Positions 17,218 to 25,800 of a stretch of DNA of 48,216 bases are shown here, piece after piece. Location of the stretch: the NCBI GenBank assembly GCA_030432925.1, contig JAUILT010000010.1:1-48216 (forward strand), read 5' to 3'. The DNA is from Bdellovibrionia bacterium. GTDB taxonomy: Bacteria; Bdellovibrionota; Bdellovibrionia; Bdellovibrionales; UBA1609. A program made the position numbers and the translations under genes. The notes under the pieces were generated by a model that worked only from the letters and a program-made list of their open reading frames with translations, made no database searches and was not told the origin of the DNA. The number at the start of each line of letters is the position of its first letter. Position 1 is the first letter of the stretch.

Positions 17218-17856
17218 ATGGAACTCATCAAGCAAATTTTTGAACGTAATAAAAACTGGATTTCCGAACGATTGCAGAACGATGCTGATTACTTTCATCG
17301 TCTGTCTCAGGGACAAAGTCCAGAAATATTATATATTGGGTGTTCTGATAGTCGAGTTACAGCTGAAGATATGATGGGAGCCAATCCTGGTGAAGTATTT
17401 GTGCATAGAAATGTGGCGAATCAAGTAGTTCCCACGGATGCTAACTTGAATGCTGTCGTTCAATTTGCGGTAGAATATTTAAAGGTTCGTCATATTGTGA
17501 TTTGCGGTCATTATGGTTGTGGTGGCATCCAGGCAGCTCTGCACCCCACGGATATGGGGCAGTTGAATAATTGGCTTCAGGGTTTGAGAGATGTTTATCG
17601 CTTGCATGCTGATGAGTTGAATGCCATTAAAGATGAAGAAAAAAAAGTAGACCGTCTTGTAGAACTCAACGTTCAGGAACAAGCCATCAACATTGCAAAA
17701 ATGGACCATGTGCAGAAAGCTCAGGCAAAAAACTCAGGGAGACCTCAGATTCATGGTTGGGTTTTAAACATCCGAAATGGAAAGCTCATAGATTTGAAGC
17801 TGAACGTGAATAAAGCCTTTTCAGAGATCAAGAATATCTACGAAATTAGAGAGTAG
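17218..17856 (+). CDS. can: Beta-carbonic anhydrase
   Basis: 212 residues. The zinc ligands of beta-class enzymes are present: Cys42 in GCSDSRV, His97 and Cys100 in CGHYGCGG, with the Asp44/Arg46 dyad of the active site. It interconverts CO2 and bicarbonate in the cytoplasm. Length and the VHRNVANQV segment match the common bacterial type. The GGAG site 4 nt before ATG supports the start. Single gene; no clear terminator follows. Confidence 0.95.
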   Translation: MELIKQIFERNKNWISERLQNDADYFHRLSQGQSPEILYIGCSDSRVTAEDMMGANPGEVFVHRNVANQVVPTDANLNAVVQFAVEYLKVRHIVICGHYGCGGIQAALHPTDMGQLNNWLQGLRDVYRLHADELNAIKDEEKKVDRLVELNVQEQAINIAKMDHVQKAQAKNSGRPQIHGWVLNIRNGKLIDLKLNVNKAFSEIKNIYEIRE

Positions 17857-17962
17857 AATTCTTCAGGAGCCTTACAAAGTCGCCCAGGCCACGCCTTTCT
17901 AGTTGAGGGTCAATAATTTCATTATGAGATAAAATAATATAATAATTATAACAAGTTAACAG

Positions 17963-18036
17963 AATTCAAACGTTTGTTTCAAACAACTGTTGATTCCAAA
18001 TATCTGCGGTGCTAGATTTAAACAAACGTTTGAATT
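17963..18036 (+). promoter_or_regulatory. Promoter of the tolC-RND-tetR operon with two palindromic operators
   Basis: Two copies of the palindrome CAAACGTTTG (17967-17976 and 18023-18032) sit in inverted 20-bp arms (17963-17983 and 18017-18036). Between them is a good sigma-70 promoter: TTGATT at 17990-17995, a 17-bp spacer and TAGATT at 18013-18018, with an extended -10 TG at 18010-18011. One operator lies upstream of -35 and the other over the expected transcription start, the usual layout for repression, possibly by looping. The last gene of the operon encodes a TetR-type repressor, the obvious candidate to bind here. That assignment is inferred. Confidence 0.8.
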
Positions 18037-18046
18037 TGGAGACTTC

Positions 18047-19510
18047 ATGCCTACTTGGAGCAAAATTATCATTGTGCTTTCCGGCTTTTATTTGACATCG
18101 ATAGCCTCTGCGGAAACTGTCAACCTTACTGAAAAAGGGGTTGTTCACAAGGGCTTAAAAAGCTCTCCTGTGATCAAGGGAATACAGGCCCAAAATGCCA
18201 GTGCTGATTTAGAAAGGCATCAACTCGAAGCGGGTTTTGAGGCTCGGGCGAACGCCCACTATAATTACTCAGAATCCAGAGAGGATGGGCTGGCGACATT
18301 TATCCCGGTATTTTCTCCTCAAAGAAATGTGGGAGTTGGTCTGAGTAAAAAGCTTCCAGTGGGAATGAATGTGGCTGTGGAAGCCTTTGGAGAGCAGATC
18401 AACGCGCCTGCTCAGGGGATCAATAATGCCACACGTGCTGGAACTCGGGTGAGCCTTGAGGTGGATTTGCTCAAAAATTTTTGGGGTCGAGTGGATCGAT
18501 ATCATCGTGCAAGTAAGTCTCAATCAATGAAAAGGGCCGCCATCCAGGCCGAGTTGGACTCCAAAGAATTTGAGATGGATTTGCGGAAGCTGTATTGGTC
18601 TATGGTGGCCAACAAGCTGTCGCTTCAGCTTTCGGAGCAGTTGGTTGAAACGGCCAGGCAACAATTGAGTGACGCCAAAAAGCGGGCTCGTGCAGGAGCG
18701 GCAGATTCCGGGGATGTGGCTCGAAGTCAGGCCCAGATACAATCTCGGTCCTCAAGTGTTTACCTGTTTCAGTATGAAAAAGAACAATTGGAGTTTCAAT
18801 TGAAGCAGTTGGTACCCTGGTTTTCTGGAAGAATGGTTTCAGTGAATCCTAGTCCTGACGATATTGATAATGCCGTTCGAGGCGTATTAAGTTGTGTTCA
18901 GTCTATAACAGCGGACAAAAAGGCTCATTCTGAATATTCTGATTACTTTAAGGTGCTTGAGTTAACCAAAGAAGTTTATAGCCATGAACGTCAACAGGCT
19001 GAAGCCACGGGGGATTGGGACCTCAAGCTGACTTCTTCGGTGCAGTGGAGTGGGGTGGATCAAGGGTTCTCAGATGCTATTCATGAGTACAGTGATAACT
19101 CTAAAGATGGTTACAGTGTGGGCCTAGCTTTGAGTATTCCTTTAGAGGGGAGCGTGGCTCAAGTAGAGGTGGCTCACAAGAGAGTGGTGGAGAATAATTA
19201 CTCCAGTCAGATTCAAACACTAGAACAGCAGATTTATGAAACTCACATACAGGTCTCTAAATCCCTGCTGCTTTTGCAGGAAGCTGCGGGAGCCATCAAA
19301 AATAATGTAGATAGCTTGCAGAAGTCACTGAAATCCAGCAGAAAAAAATACAAACAGGCTAGGATCAGCATCAATGAACTGGTGGGAGAGCAAGACCAGC
19401 TCTTTAGTTCGCAGCTGAACGAAATTTCCACAAAGTTGGCGGTGATTCATGCGCTCTATGACTACTTTAAGGTTTTTAATAATCATCCCTGTAAGTTGAA
19501 TAAAATTTGA
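18047..19510 (+). CDS. TolC-like outer-membrane efflux protein
   Basis: 488 residues from ATG 18047. This start gives a clean signal peptide ending SIASA and has GGAG 6 nt upstream; an in-frame TTG at 17990 lies in the promoter itself and is rejected. The rest is long amphipathic helix with the TolC-type pattern (QLSEQLVETARQQLSDAKKRA, VALALSIPLEG-like strand). It should form the trimeric outer-membrane channel for the RND pump encoded 10 nt downstream. Sequence conservation is low, as is normal for the family. Confidence 0.85.
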   Translation: MPTWSKIIIVLSGFYLTSIASAETVNLTEKGVVHKGLKSSPVIKGIQAQNASADLERHQLEAGFEARANAHYNYSESREDGLATFIPVFSPQRNVGVGLSKKLPVGMNVAVEAFGEQINAPAQGINNATRAGTRVSLEVDLLKNFWGRVDRYHRASKSQSMKRAAIQAELDSKEFEMDLRKLYWSMVANKLSLQLSEQLVETARQQLSDAKKRARAGAADSGDVARSQAQIQSRSSSVYLFQYEKEQLEFQLKQLVPWFSGRMVSVNPSPDDIDNAVRGVLSCVQSITADKKAHSEYSDYFKVLELTKEVYSHERQQAEATGDWDLKLTSSVQWSGVDQGFSDAIHEYSDNSKDGYSVGLALSIPLEGSVAQVEVAHKRVVENNYSSQIQTLEQQIYETHIQVSKSLLLLQEAAGAIKNNVDSLQKSLKSSRKKYKQARISINELVGEQDQLFSSQLNEISTKLAVIHALYDYFKVFNNHPCKLNKI

Positions 19511-19520
19511 GGAGTTCCCC

Positions 19521-22500
19521 ATGAAGCTGGCCCAGTTTTTTATTGATAATAATAAGTTCACCATGGTGCTGATGATGGGCCTTATTCTATTTGGGTTAGG
19601 CGGCGTGAAAACACTCAACTCAGAATCTTTTCCATCAGTGAACATTGGAAGTGTGATTATTACTACTCAGTATCCAGGAGCTTCTGCTGAGGATATTGAA
19701 TCTAAAATTACAAAACCTCTAGAAGATGAAATTCGATCGGTTCGTGGCCTAAAAGAGGTCAAGTCAGTGAGTCAGGCTGGAGTGAGCCGCATTGTCACTT
19801 TTGTTGATATTGATAGGTACAATGTAGAGGAGGTAGTTTCAGACTTGCAGAGGGCTGTTGATCGAACTCCTGATCTTCCTGTGGATTTAGAAAACCCACC
19901 TACGTTTTTAGAGGTCAAGTCGGACGAGTTTCCAGTGATTGAGTTAGCTATTGTGGGACCTAATGAAGGTAGAGTTCGCGATAAAATAGCTTATGAACTC
20001 AAGGAAGAGTTAGAGGATAATAAAAAAATAGCGAGTATTACAACCACGGGGTATCGGGAGCGTCAGTTCAATATTACTGTAGATGCTCAGAGACTAGAGG
20101 TCTATCATGTGAGCCTTGGAGAAGTGGCGCGAAAAATTCAGTCTCAAAATGTTAATATTCCTGGTGGAAACCTGGAGATGGACAATCGTCAATCCATTGT
20201 CAAAATTGAAGGTAAAATGGAGTCTGTGGAAGAATTAGAGAACTTGGTGATTCGCTCTAACTTTTCTGGTGAAAGAATTGTTCTTAAGGACATTGCGCAA
20301 GTTGAGGATGGTGAAGAGGATGCTATTACCTTGGCTCTTTATGAGGGGCAGCCAGCAACACTTCTTACTATTGCTAAAAAGGGAGGGGCAGATATTATTG
20401 AGCTGGCAGCAGAGGTTCAGGAGTTGATTGAAAGATTTAGAGAAAAATACCAAGGTAAGGTTCAATTTTATGTTTATAATGATGAAGGCCGACGAGTTAG
20501 TAATCGTATCGAAATTTTAAGCTCTAATGGTCTTGTTGGCCTTATTTTAGTTGTGGCATTTTTGCTAATTTTTTTACCGGGGCGAATTGGAATTATGGCT
20601 TCGATCTCTCTGCCGCTAGCCATTCTTGCTACCTTTGGTTACATGTCCGCTGATGGCATGACCTTAAATACGATCACTATTCTGGCTATGGTTATTTCTA
20701 TTGGAATGCTTGTGGATAATGCCGTGGTTATCTCAGAAAACTTTGCTCGCCTGAGAGATGAGGGTAGGGAACCTCGCGAAGCCGCTCTTGAGACCATTAG
20801 GGACCTTTGGTTGCCGATTTCTGCTACAGCTTTTACAACTATTGCAGCATTTCTGCCGATGTTAGTCACTAAGGGGATTATCGGTCAGTTTATTAAAGGA
20901 ATACCCATTGTGGTTACCGCAGCACTATTGATTAGTTTGGGAGAGAGCTTCTTTTTACTGCCGGTGCGATTACTTCTGGGCAAGCACAAAAACAAAGTGT
21001 TGGGAGAAGAAAAAGGTAGGGATTGGTTTCAGGACTCGGTGATTCCATCTTTTCAGAGGTTTGTGGACTGGTTGATTCGACACAGGTATATCGCTCTGGG
21101 GTTATTCACAGGCCTGATTTTTAGCTCCTTGGTTATGATTGGAGTAGTTAATAAATTTATTTTATTTCCAGCAGATCAGACAGAAATCTATATTGCTCGG
21201 GTTGAGATGCCAGAGGGTACCCGTATTGAAAGAACTCGGGATATCACTACATCAATATCTAGTGCAGTTCGTGAAAAATTGGGTGATAGCATTGCCCATG
21301 TAGCAGCTAAAGTTGGATTGTCTGAATCAGATTTTGGAGACCCTAAATCTCGTAGGGGTGAAAATGTCGGTATAGTCTATATATTTATGACTGAAGAAGC
21401 AAAAAATTCCCTCATTACCAACGAAGTTTTAAATCAGTTGCGCTCGATTCAAGTGGAAAGTGTAAAAGAGCTGAGCTTTGAGGCTATGATCAATGGGCCC
21501 CCCATAGGTGCTCCTGTGACAGCCATCTTTCGCTCCAATAATGTAGAAAGAGTTGATGAAGTTACTGATATTGTCATGAAGGAACTCAAGCAAACAGATG
21601 GAGTGTTTGATGTTCGTATTGACGATGTCTTTGGGTCCGACGAGTACAAAGTTACCATTGATCAGCAAAAAGCCGGCAGACTGAATCTTGACTTAGCTTC
21701 TGTGGGGTCGACTGTTCGTATGGCTGTAGCTGGGGAGATTCTCGGTAATGTTAATCTTGAAAATCACAAAGTGAACTATTTTCTCAGAATGGACAATAAC
21801 CATCGCTCTGAAGCCAGTGATTTGAAATCCATTAAAGTTTCAGATCATCGAGGAAATCTGATACCGCTAGCTCAGGTAGCCTCAGTGGACTCTAGCAGGC
21901 CCAGTCCACAGATTAAACGCTTTGATTTTAAAAGAGCTAAAACAGTCACTGCTAATATTAATGATAATGAAATCACAGCCATTGAGGCTAATGCTGTGGT
22001 GGCTCGTTCATTTGCCAAAATCAAAGAGCAATACAAGGATGTGACCTTAGACTTTGGAGGCGAAGGGGAGCGCACTCAAGAATCTTTTGAGTCTCTGATG
22101 AATGCTTTAGTGCTATCTTTGGTGGGCATTTTTTCTTTGCTAGTATTTTTATTTAAGTCTTATATTCGCCCTATTATTATTCTGACAACCATTCCGTTGG
22201 GGTTAATCGGAGTTGCCGTGTCATTCTTTTTGCATGGGCGACCTATAAGCTTTTTGGCATTAATTGGTGTGATTGGGCTCGGTGGAATTATTGTGAACTC
22301 TGGGATTGTTCTGATCAGCTTTATTGAAAAGTTAAAAAGTGAAAAACCTGAGCGGCCACTGAAAGAAATTCTTGTGGAAGCCACGGGGCTGCGATTGAAA
22401 GCTGTTGTGGTGACATCTTTAACAACTGTTAGTGGATTACTTCCAACAGCTTATGGAGTTGGAGGCGCTGATGAATTTATCATTCCAATGACATTGGCTA

Positions 22501-22673
22501 TGGCTTGGGGGCTAATGAGCGGGACAATTTTGGCTCTATTATGGGTACCATGTGCCTATGCTATTACAGAGGATCTTGTCGAGTGTGTAACAAGTGGCTC
22601 ATGGAAAAAGAATAAGCAGAAGGCCACAACTGCGGCTCAAGTGAATAGCCCTCCTGGGGGAATAAACTTATGA
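19521..22673 (+). CDS. RND-family efflux transporter (inner membrane)
   Basis: 1050 residues, full length, with two repeats of one helix, a large periplasmic loop and five helices. Family marks include QYPGASAEDIE near residue 50. The TM4 proton-relay pair is Asp399-Asn400 (GMLVDNAVV), where AcrB has Asp-Asp, and TM10 has IVNSGIVLI, where AcrB has a lysine. This pattern is common in a separate branch that includes SwrC-like pumps. Ribosome binding site GAGGAG precedes ATG. It lies between tolC and tetR (4-nt ATGA overlap with tetR). No adaptor (HlyD/MFP) gene is adjacent, which is unusual for a tripartite pump. Confidence 0.93.
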   Translation: MKLAQFFIDNNKFTMVLMMGLILFGLGGVKTLNSESFPSVNIGSVIITTQYPGASAEDIESKITKPLEDEIRSVRGLKEVKSVSQAGVSRIVTFVDIDRYNVEEVVSDLQRAVDRTPDLPVDLENPPTFLEVKSDEFPVIELAIVGPNEGRVRDKIAYELKEELEDNKKIASITTTGYRERQFNITVDAQRLEVYHVSLGEVARKIQSQNVNIPGGNLEMDNRQSIVKIEGKMESVEELENLVIRSNFSGERIVLKDIAQVEDGEEDAITLALYEGQPATLLTIAKKGGADIIELAAEVQELIERFREKYQGKVQFYVYNDEGRRVSNRIEILSSNGLVGLILVVAFLLIFLPGRIGIMASISLPLAILATFGYMSADGMTLNTITILAMVISIGMLVDNAVVISENFARLRDEGREPREAALETIRDLWLPISATAFTTIAAFLPMLVTKGIIGQFIKGIPIVVTAALLISLGESFFLLPVRLLLGKHKNKVLGEEKGRDWFQDSVIPSFQRFVDWLIRHRYIALGLFTGLIFSSLVMIGVVNKFILFPADQTEIYIARVEMPEGTRIERTRDITTSISSAVREKLGDSIAHVAAKVGLSESDFGDPKSRRGENVGIVYIFMTEEAKNSLITNEVLNQLRSIQVESVKELSFEAMINGPPIGAPVTAIFRSNNVERVDEVTDIVMKELKQTDGVFDVRIDDVFGSDEYKVTIDQQKAGRLNLDLASVGSTVRMAVAGEILGNVNLENHKVNYFLRMDNNHRSEASDLKSIKVSDHRGNLIPLAQVASVDSSRPSPQIKRFDFKRAKTVTANINDNEITAIEANAVVARSFAKIKEQYKDVTLDFGGEGERTQESFESLMNALVLSLVGIFSLLVFLFKSYIRPIIILTTIPLGLIGVAVSFFLHGRPISFLALIGVIGLGGIIVNSGIVLISFIEKLKSEKPERPLKEILVEATGLRLKAVVVTSLTTVSGLLPTAYGVGGADEFIIPMTLAMAWGLMSGTILALLWVPCAYAITEDLVECVTSGSWKKNKQKATTAAQVNSPPGGINL

Positions 22674-23329
22674 CTCACGCAGAGAAGGTGGAAACAAAAG
22701 AAAGGATTATGGAAGTCGCGAGTGAGCTATTCTCCATTTACGGATATGTCGGGACCTCAGTTCGTGAGATTGCTGCAAAATCTAATGTCAATATTGCCTC
22801 TATCAATTACCATTTTGGAAATAAGCATAATCTTTATTGGGCTACTGTGGATCGAAAGCAAAAATGGTTAGATGAGGGTATTCGTCAACTTTCAGAAACA
22901 ACAGAGGATGTTGCTGAGTTAACAGTTAAGGCCTATCAGTTTTTAATGCAAGATCAGGCGGCTGTTCGCACTACATTGAAAATGCTTTTAACAGATGGGG
23001 TGCCAGATCCGGAAGGGGCATTGAGAGAGGAAATGATGTCTACTATGGGTCCCCCAGGAACTCAGCATTTTGCCAAAGTCATTTCTCGGCAGATTTCTAA
23101 GGATGTTTCATCTGAAACAGTGATGTGGGGTGTGAAGTGTATTTTTAGTGCTTTAGTTCATTGGGCTATGATGTGTTCTAGCTGTAAATTTGAGTTGATG
23201 AAGCAGAAAATGCCAGAACTCAACGGTGAAAGTGTTGAAAAAATACTTTACCATCATACACGGGCAATAATGACTTATATGGAAAGTGAAAAACCTTTTG
23301 GAACCACATCTTATACCGATTTGGCTTGA
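22670..23329 (+). CDS. TetR-family transcriptional repressor
   Basis: 219 residues. The N-terminal helix-turn-helix is classical: RIMEVASELFSIYGYVGTSV, then REIAAKSNVNIASINYHFGNK (about residues 13-58). The C-terminal ligand domain is all-helical with WAMMCSSC near 165 and resembles CecR/YbiH-type regulators. It overlaps the RND gene by 4 nt, so repressor and pump are made together. The palindromes at the operon promoter fit autoregulation with relief by an exported compound. Confidence 0.92.
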   Translation: MTHAEKVETKERIMEVASELFSIYGYVGTSVREIAAKSNVNIASINYHFGNKHNLYWATVDRKQKWLDEGIRQLSETTEDVAELTVKAYQFLMQDQAAVRTTLKMLLTDGVPDPEGALREEMMSTMGPPGTQHFAKVISRQISKDVSSETVMWGVKCIFSALVHWAMMCSSCKFELMKQKMPELNGESVEKILYHHTRAIMTYMESEKPFGTTSYTDLA

Positions 23330-23410
23330 ATTTTTCAGTTTTTGATTCAAAAAGGGGAATATTGGGCAAGATGTCTAGACTCCGAGTATGGAAAAATTTA
23401 AAAGAGTTCA

Positions 23411-23776
23411 ATGGATATTAGAATATTATTTGTCGATGACGAAGAGGAAATCAGGGATTTGATGTCTATCAATTTTGAGTCCATAGGAGTTGATGTGACA
23501 TTGGCTTCGTCTGGAAACGAAGCCTTGAAAATCCTCGCAGATCAAAAGTTTGATGCTGTTATTTCAGATGTAAAAATGTCTAATGGCAGTGGGGTGGACC
23601 TACTTAAGGGAATAAAGAAGCGGGGCATCAAGATCCCATTTATTTTTCTTACAGCTTATTTGGACTTGGACAGCAAGGAGTTGGTGGAGCTAGGCGCTCT
23701 TAAAGTCTTTTATAAGCCAACAAAGTTTTCTGAAATAGAAAGTTTTTTACAGGAAATTCAAACCGGATCAGTATAA
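23411..23776 (+). CDS. Stand-alone receiver (CheY-like) domain protein
   Basis: 121 residues, only a receiver domain. The acidic pair in FVDDEEE, the phospho-acceptor Asp in VISDVKM (about 54), the Thr in IFLTAY and the Lys in VFYKPTK are all present, so phosphorylation is expected. No histidine kinase gene is adjacent. The gene ends convergently with kefB, overlapping it by 19 nt, and the overlap is one copy of the 18-bp repeat. Confidence 0.9.
   Translation: MDIRILFVDDEEEIRDLMSINFESIGVDVTLASSGNEALKILADQKFDAVISDVKMSNGSGVDLLKGIKKRGIKIPFIFLTAYLDLDSKELVELGALKVFYKPTKFSEIESFLQEIQTGSV
23758..23775 (+). repeat. 18-bp dispersed repeat, copy B
   Basis: TCAAACCGGATCAGTATA. It spans both convergent stops: it codes QTGSV-stop for the receiver protein and YTDPV-stop for the antiporter. 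Other copies are at 9075-9092 and 41817-41834. Confidence 0.75.
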
Positions 23777-25569
23777 ATTTGAAATTCAGTCTGTTGACCG
23801 TCGGTAGGTGGGTGGTTTTGTTCATCTGCTTGTAGAATATTTTCTAGTTCTGCGTTGGCGGCATTAGTGACAGAAATCATTTTCTTTTCATCACCGTGCA
23901 CTTTTAGTTGTTGTCGTAACAGGGCTTCATCATGAGTTCTGAAAATAGCCAGTTTTTTATTGATTTGTTCACGTAGGTGGCCTAGCCCCATAAGGACTTC
24001 TTTGGCGACCTCTAGGCTCGTGAGGTAGGTTTCTCTATGAACATTTTCGATTCCCATTTCTAGAAGTCGAATAGCATGGTTTCGATTTCTAACTCGAGCA
24101 ATAATTTTGAGATGAGGAAATTTATTTTTAATCATTTTTGCTGTTTTGATAGATGTTTCTACATCATCAATCGCCAGTACAAAAATTTTTGCCGTTTTCC
24201 CACCGGCTGACTCCACAATGTCTTCCCGTGAGGCATCACCATAATAGATTTTATTTCCAAATTTTCTAGCAATATCTACTTGGGCGGCGCTGTGCTCTAA
24301 AATCGTGAACGAAATTTTCTGTGTTTGCAGAAAACGGGAAACAATTTGACCAAACCGGCCAAATCCGGCAAGGATGACTTCTGCACTTTCTGAAGTAATT
24401 TTATCAAAAGGGCGTTCGGAAACCTCACTAAATGTTCGCATGTACTTTTGGTTGATCCCAAAAACTAGAGGTGTTAGCGCCATGCTAATGGTGACAGCAG
24501 CATTGAGGATAGCGCTGGACTCTGGATCGAGGATGCTGGTTGAAGTGGCAGCAGCAAAAAGTACAAACGCAAATTCTCCCCCTTGTGGGAGAGTGCATGC
24601 CATATTTCTTGATGATTCATGAGGAAAGCCAAAGGCTCGAGCTAGAGCATAAATCACGAATCCTTTGGTCAACATAAACCCAAAAACAACTAAAGCTACG
24701 ATGTGTGGTTTGGCAATAAGAATGTCCAACTTTAAAGACATGCCCACCGCAATGAAGAATAGCCCCAAAAGTAAACCTTTAAAGGGTTGAAGGTTAATCT
24801 CTAACTCGTGACGGTATTCTGAATTGGCGAGAAGAACACCGGCAAGAAAAGCCCCTGTTCCCATAGAAAGCCCGGCATCCTCCATTAGTACTGCAGATCC
24901 GATAACGACAAGGAGAGAAGTGGCAGTGAAAACCTCTTGAGTACGACTTTGAGCAATAAAGCTGAAGAAATAGCGAATAAAATAAATACCTACAAAGATA
25001 AACCCGGCGACAATACCAATTGTTTTGAAAACATCTTCAATGGACGTAGATGTTCCAATGCCTGCTAATAACGGGATCATGGCCAGTAAGGGAACCACGG
25101 CTAAATCTTGAAATAGTAAAATAGAAAACGAACCTTGGCCATGCAGAGTTTGGAACTGATGTTTTTCCTCTAGGATTTGCAGACCAAAAGCTGTTGATGA
25201 TAGGGCTAGACCAAACCCGGCAACAAAGGCAAAAGGTAGAGGAAAGTTAAGGGCAATTAAGGAGCCTAAGAATACCCCACCTGTGACAGTCATTTGTAAT
25301 AGTCCCATCCCGAAGACGTTGCGCTTCATTCTCCATAAACGGGCTGGGTGTAATTCAAGTCCAATCAAAAATAACAGGAAGACCACCCCCAACTCTGAGA
25401 AATGCAAAATAGTTTTGGGGTCTTTGATCAGAGTGAGTATTTCTGGTCCGATGACAACTCCGGCAAAAAGGTAAGCGAGAATAGCTCCTGCATTAAAGTA
25501 GCGAAAGAGAGGAACAAAGACGACGGCCGATGTGAGAAGAATTAGAAGTTCAATGAGTTGATCATGCAA
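23758..25569 (-). CDS. KefB/KefC-type cation:proton antiporter with RCK (TrkA-N) domain
   Basis: 603 residues. The first about 385 form the CPA2 antiporter membrane domain, with GVVIGPEIL, LGVVFLLFLIGLEL and the GTGAFLAGVLLA core. About 400-520 is a Rossmann RCK domain with GFGRFGQ and IARVRNRNHA. A short acidic tail follows. Such proteins move K+ or Na+ against protons, and Kef types are gated by nucleotide or glutathione adducts. Glutathione sensing cannot be claimed here. The start is TTG 25569, since no upstream ATG is in frame, and the N-terminus fits the family. The gene is divergent from the second tolC. Confidence 0.9.
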   Translation of the reverse strand: MHDQLIELLILLTSAVVFVPLFRYFNAGAILAYLFAGVVIGPEILTLIKDPKTILHFSELGVVFLLFLIGLELHPARLWRMKRNVFGMGLLQMTVTGGVFLGSLIALNFPLPFAFVAGFGLALSSTAFGLQILEEKHQFQTLHGQGSFSILLFQDLAVVPLLAMIPLLAGIGTSTSIEDVFKTIGIVAGFIFVGIYFIRYFFSFIAQSRTQEVFTATSLLVVIGSAVLMEDAGLSMGTGAFLAGVLLANSEYRHELEINLQPFKGLLLGLFFIAVGMSLKLDILIAKPHIVALVVFGFMLTKGFVIYALARAFGFPHESSRNMACTLPQGGEFAFVLFAAATSTSILDPESSAILNAAVTISMALTPLVFGINQKYMRTFSEVSERPFDKITSESAEVILAGFGRFGQIVSRFLQTQKISFTILEHSAAQVDIARKFGNKIYYGDASREDIVESAGGKTAKIFVLAIDDVETSIKTAKMIKNKFPHLKIIARVRNRNHAIRLLEMGIENVHRETYLTSLEVAKEVLMGLGHLREQINKKLAIFRTHDEALLRQQLKVHGDEKKMISVTNAANAELENILQADEQNHPPTDGQQTEFQIYTDPV

Positions 25570-25608
25570 AATATTATACCTGGTAATGTGGGGAGAACTC
25601 GTTGGGAT

Positions 25609-25648
25609 AGAGCCTATCCTAAAACGGATTTCATCGCGAGGGTTTTCA
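25609..25648 (+). repeat. 40-bp dispersed repeat, copy 1
   Basis: It matches 46257-46296 at 34 of 40 positions without gaps (AGAGCCTATC..AAAAC.GATT.C.TCGCGAGG). Each copy lies in a divergent intergenic region, 40-57 nt upstream of a minus-strand start. An IS end, a small mobile remnant or a shared regulatory site would all fit. Confidence 0.75.
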
Positions 25649-25664
25649 TCAATCCAAGGCCTTC

Positions 25665-25687
25665 AAAAAGGTACGACGTGCCTTTTT
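25665..25687. terminator. Terminator-like hairpin in a divergent promoter region
   Basis: aaaaaggtac pairs with gtgccttttt (one G-T pair) around a 3-nt loop. The A5/T5 ends make it usable in either direction. No annotated gene ends here, so it may be an attenuator for the tolC operon or the end of a short RNA starting nearer kefB. Confidence 0.5.
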
Positions 25688-25800
25688 ACTATGCTGCGCG
25701 GCAAGTCTTTGGGGTTGCAGTATCTTTGCCGATTCTAATTGGGCTTTCACGTCGAAGTCTGTAGTATTAGAATTTCAAACTCTTTCCAATGAAGGGGGGT

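Noticed and set aside
25558-25764. 68-codon plus-strand frame across the 40-bp repeat, with RAYPKTDFIARVF resembling RAYLKTDSVARFF at the other copy
   Set aside because: The likeness follows from the DNA repeat. The differences include non-conservative changes, and the second copy stops within a few codons, so coding is not supported.
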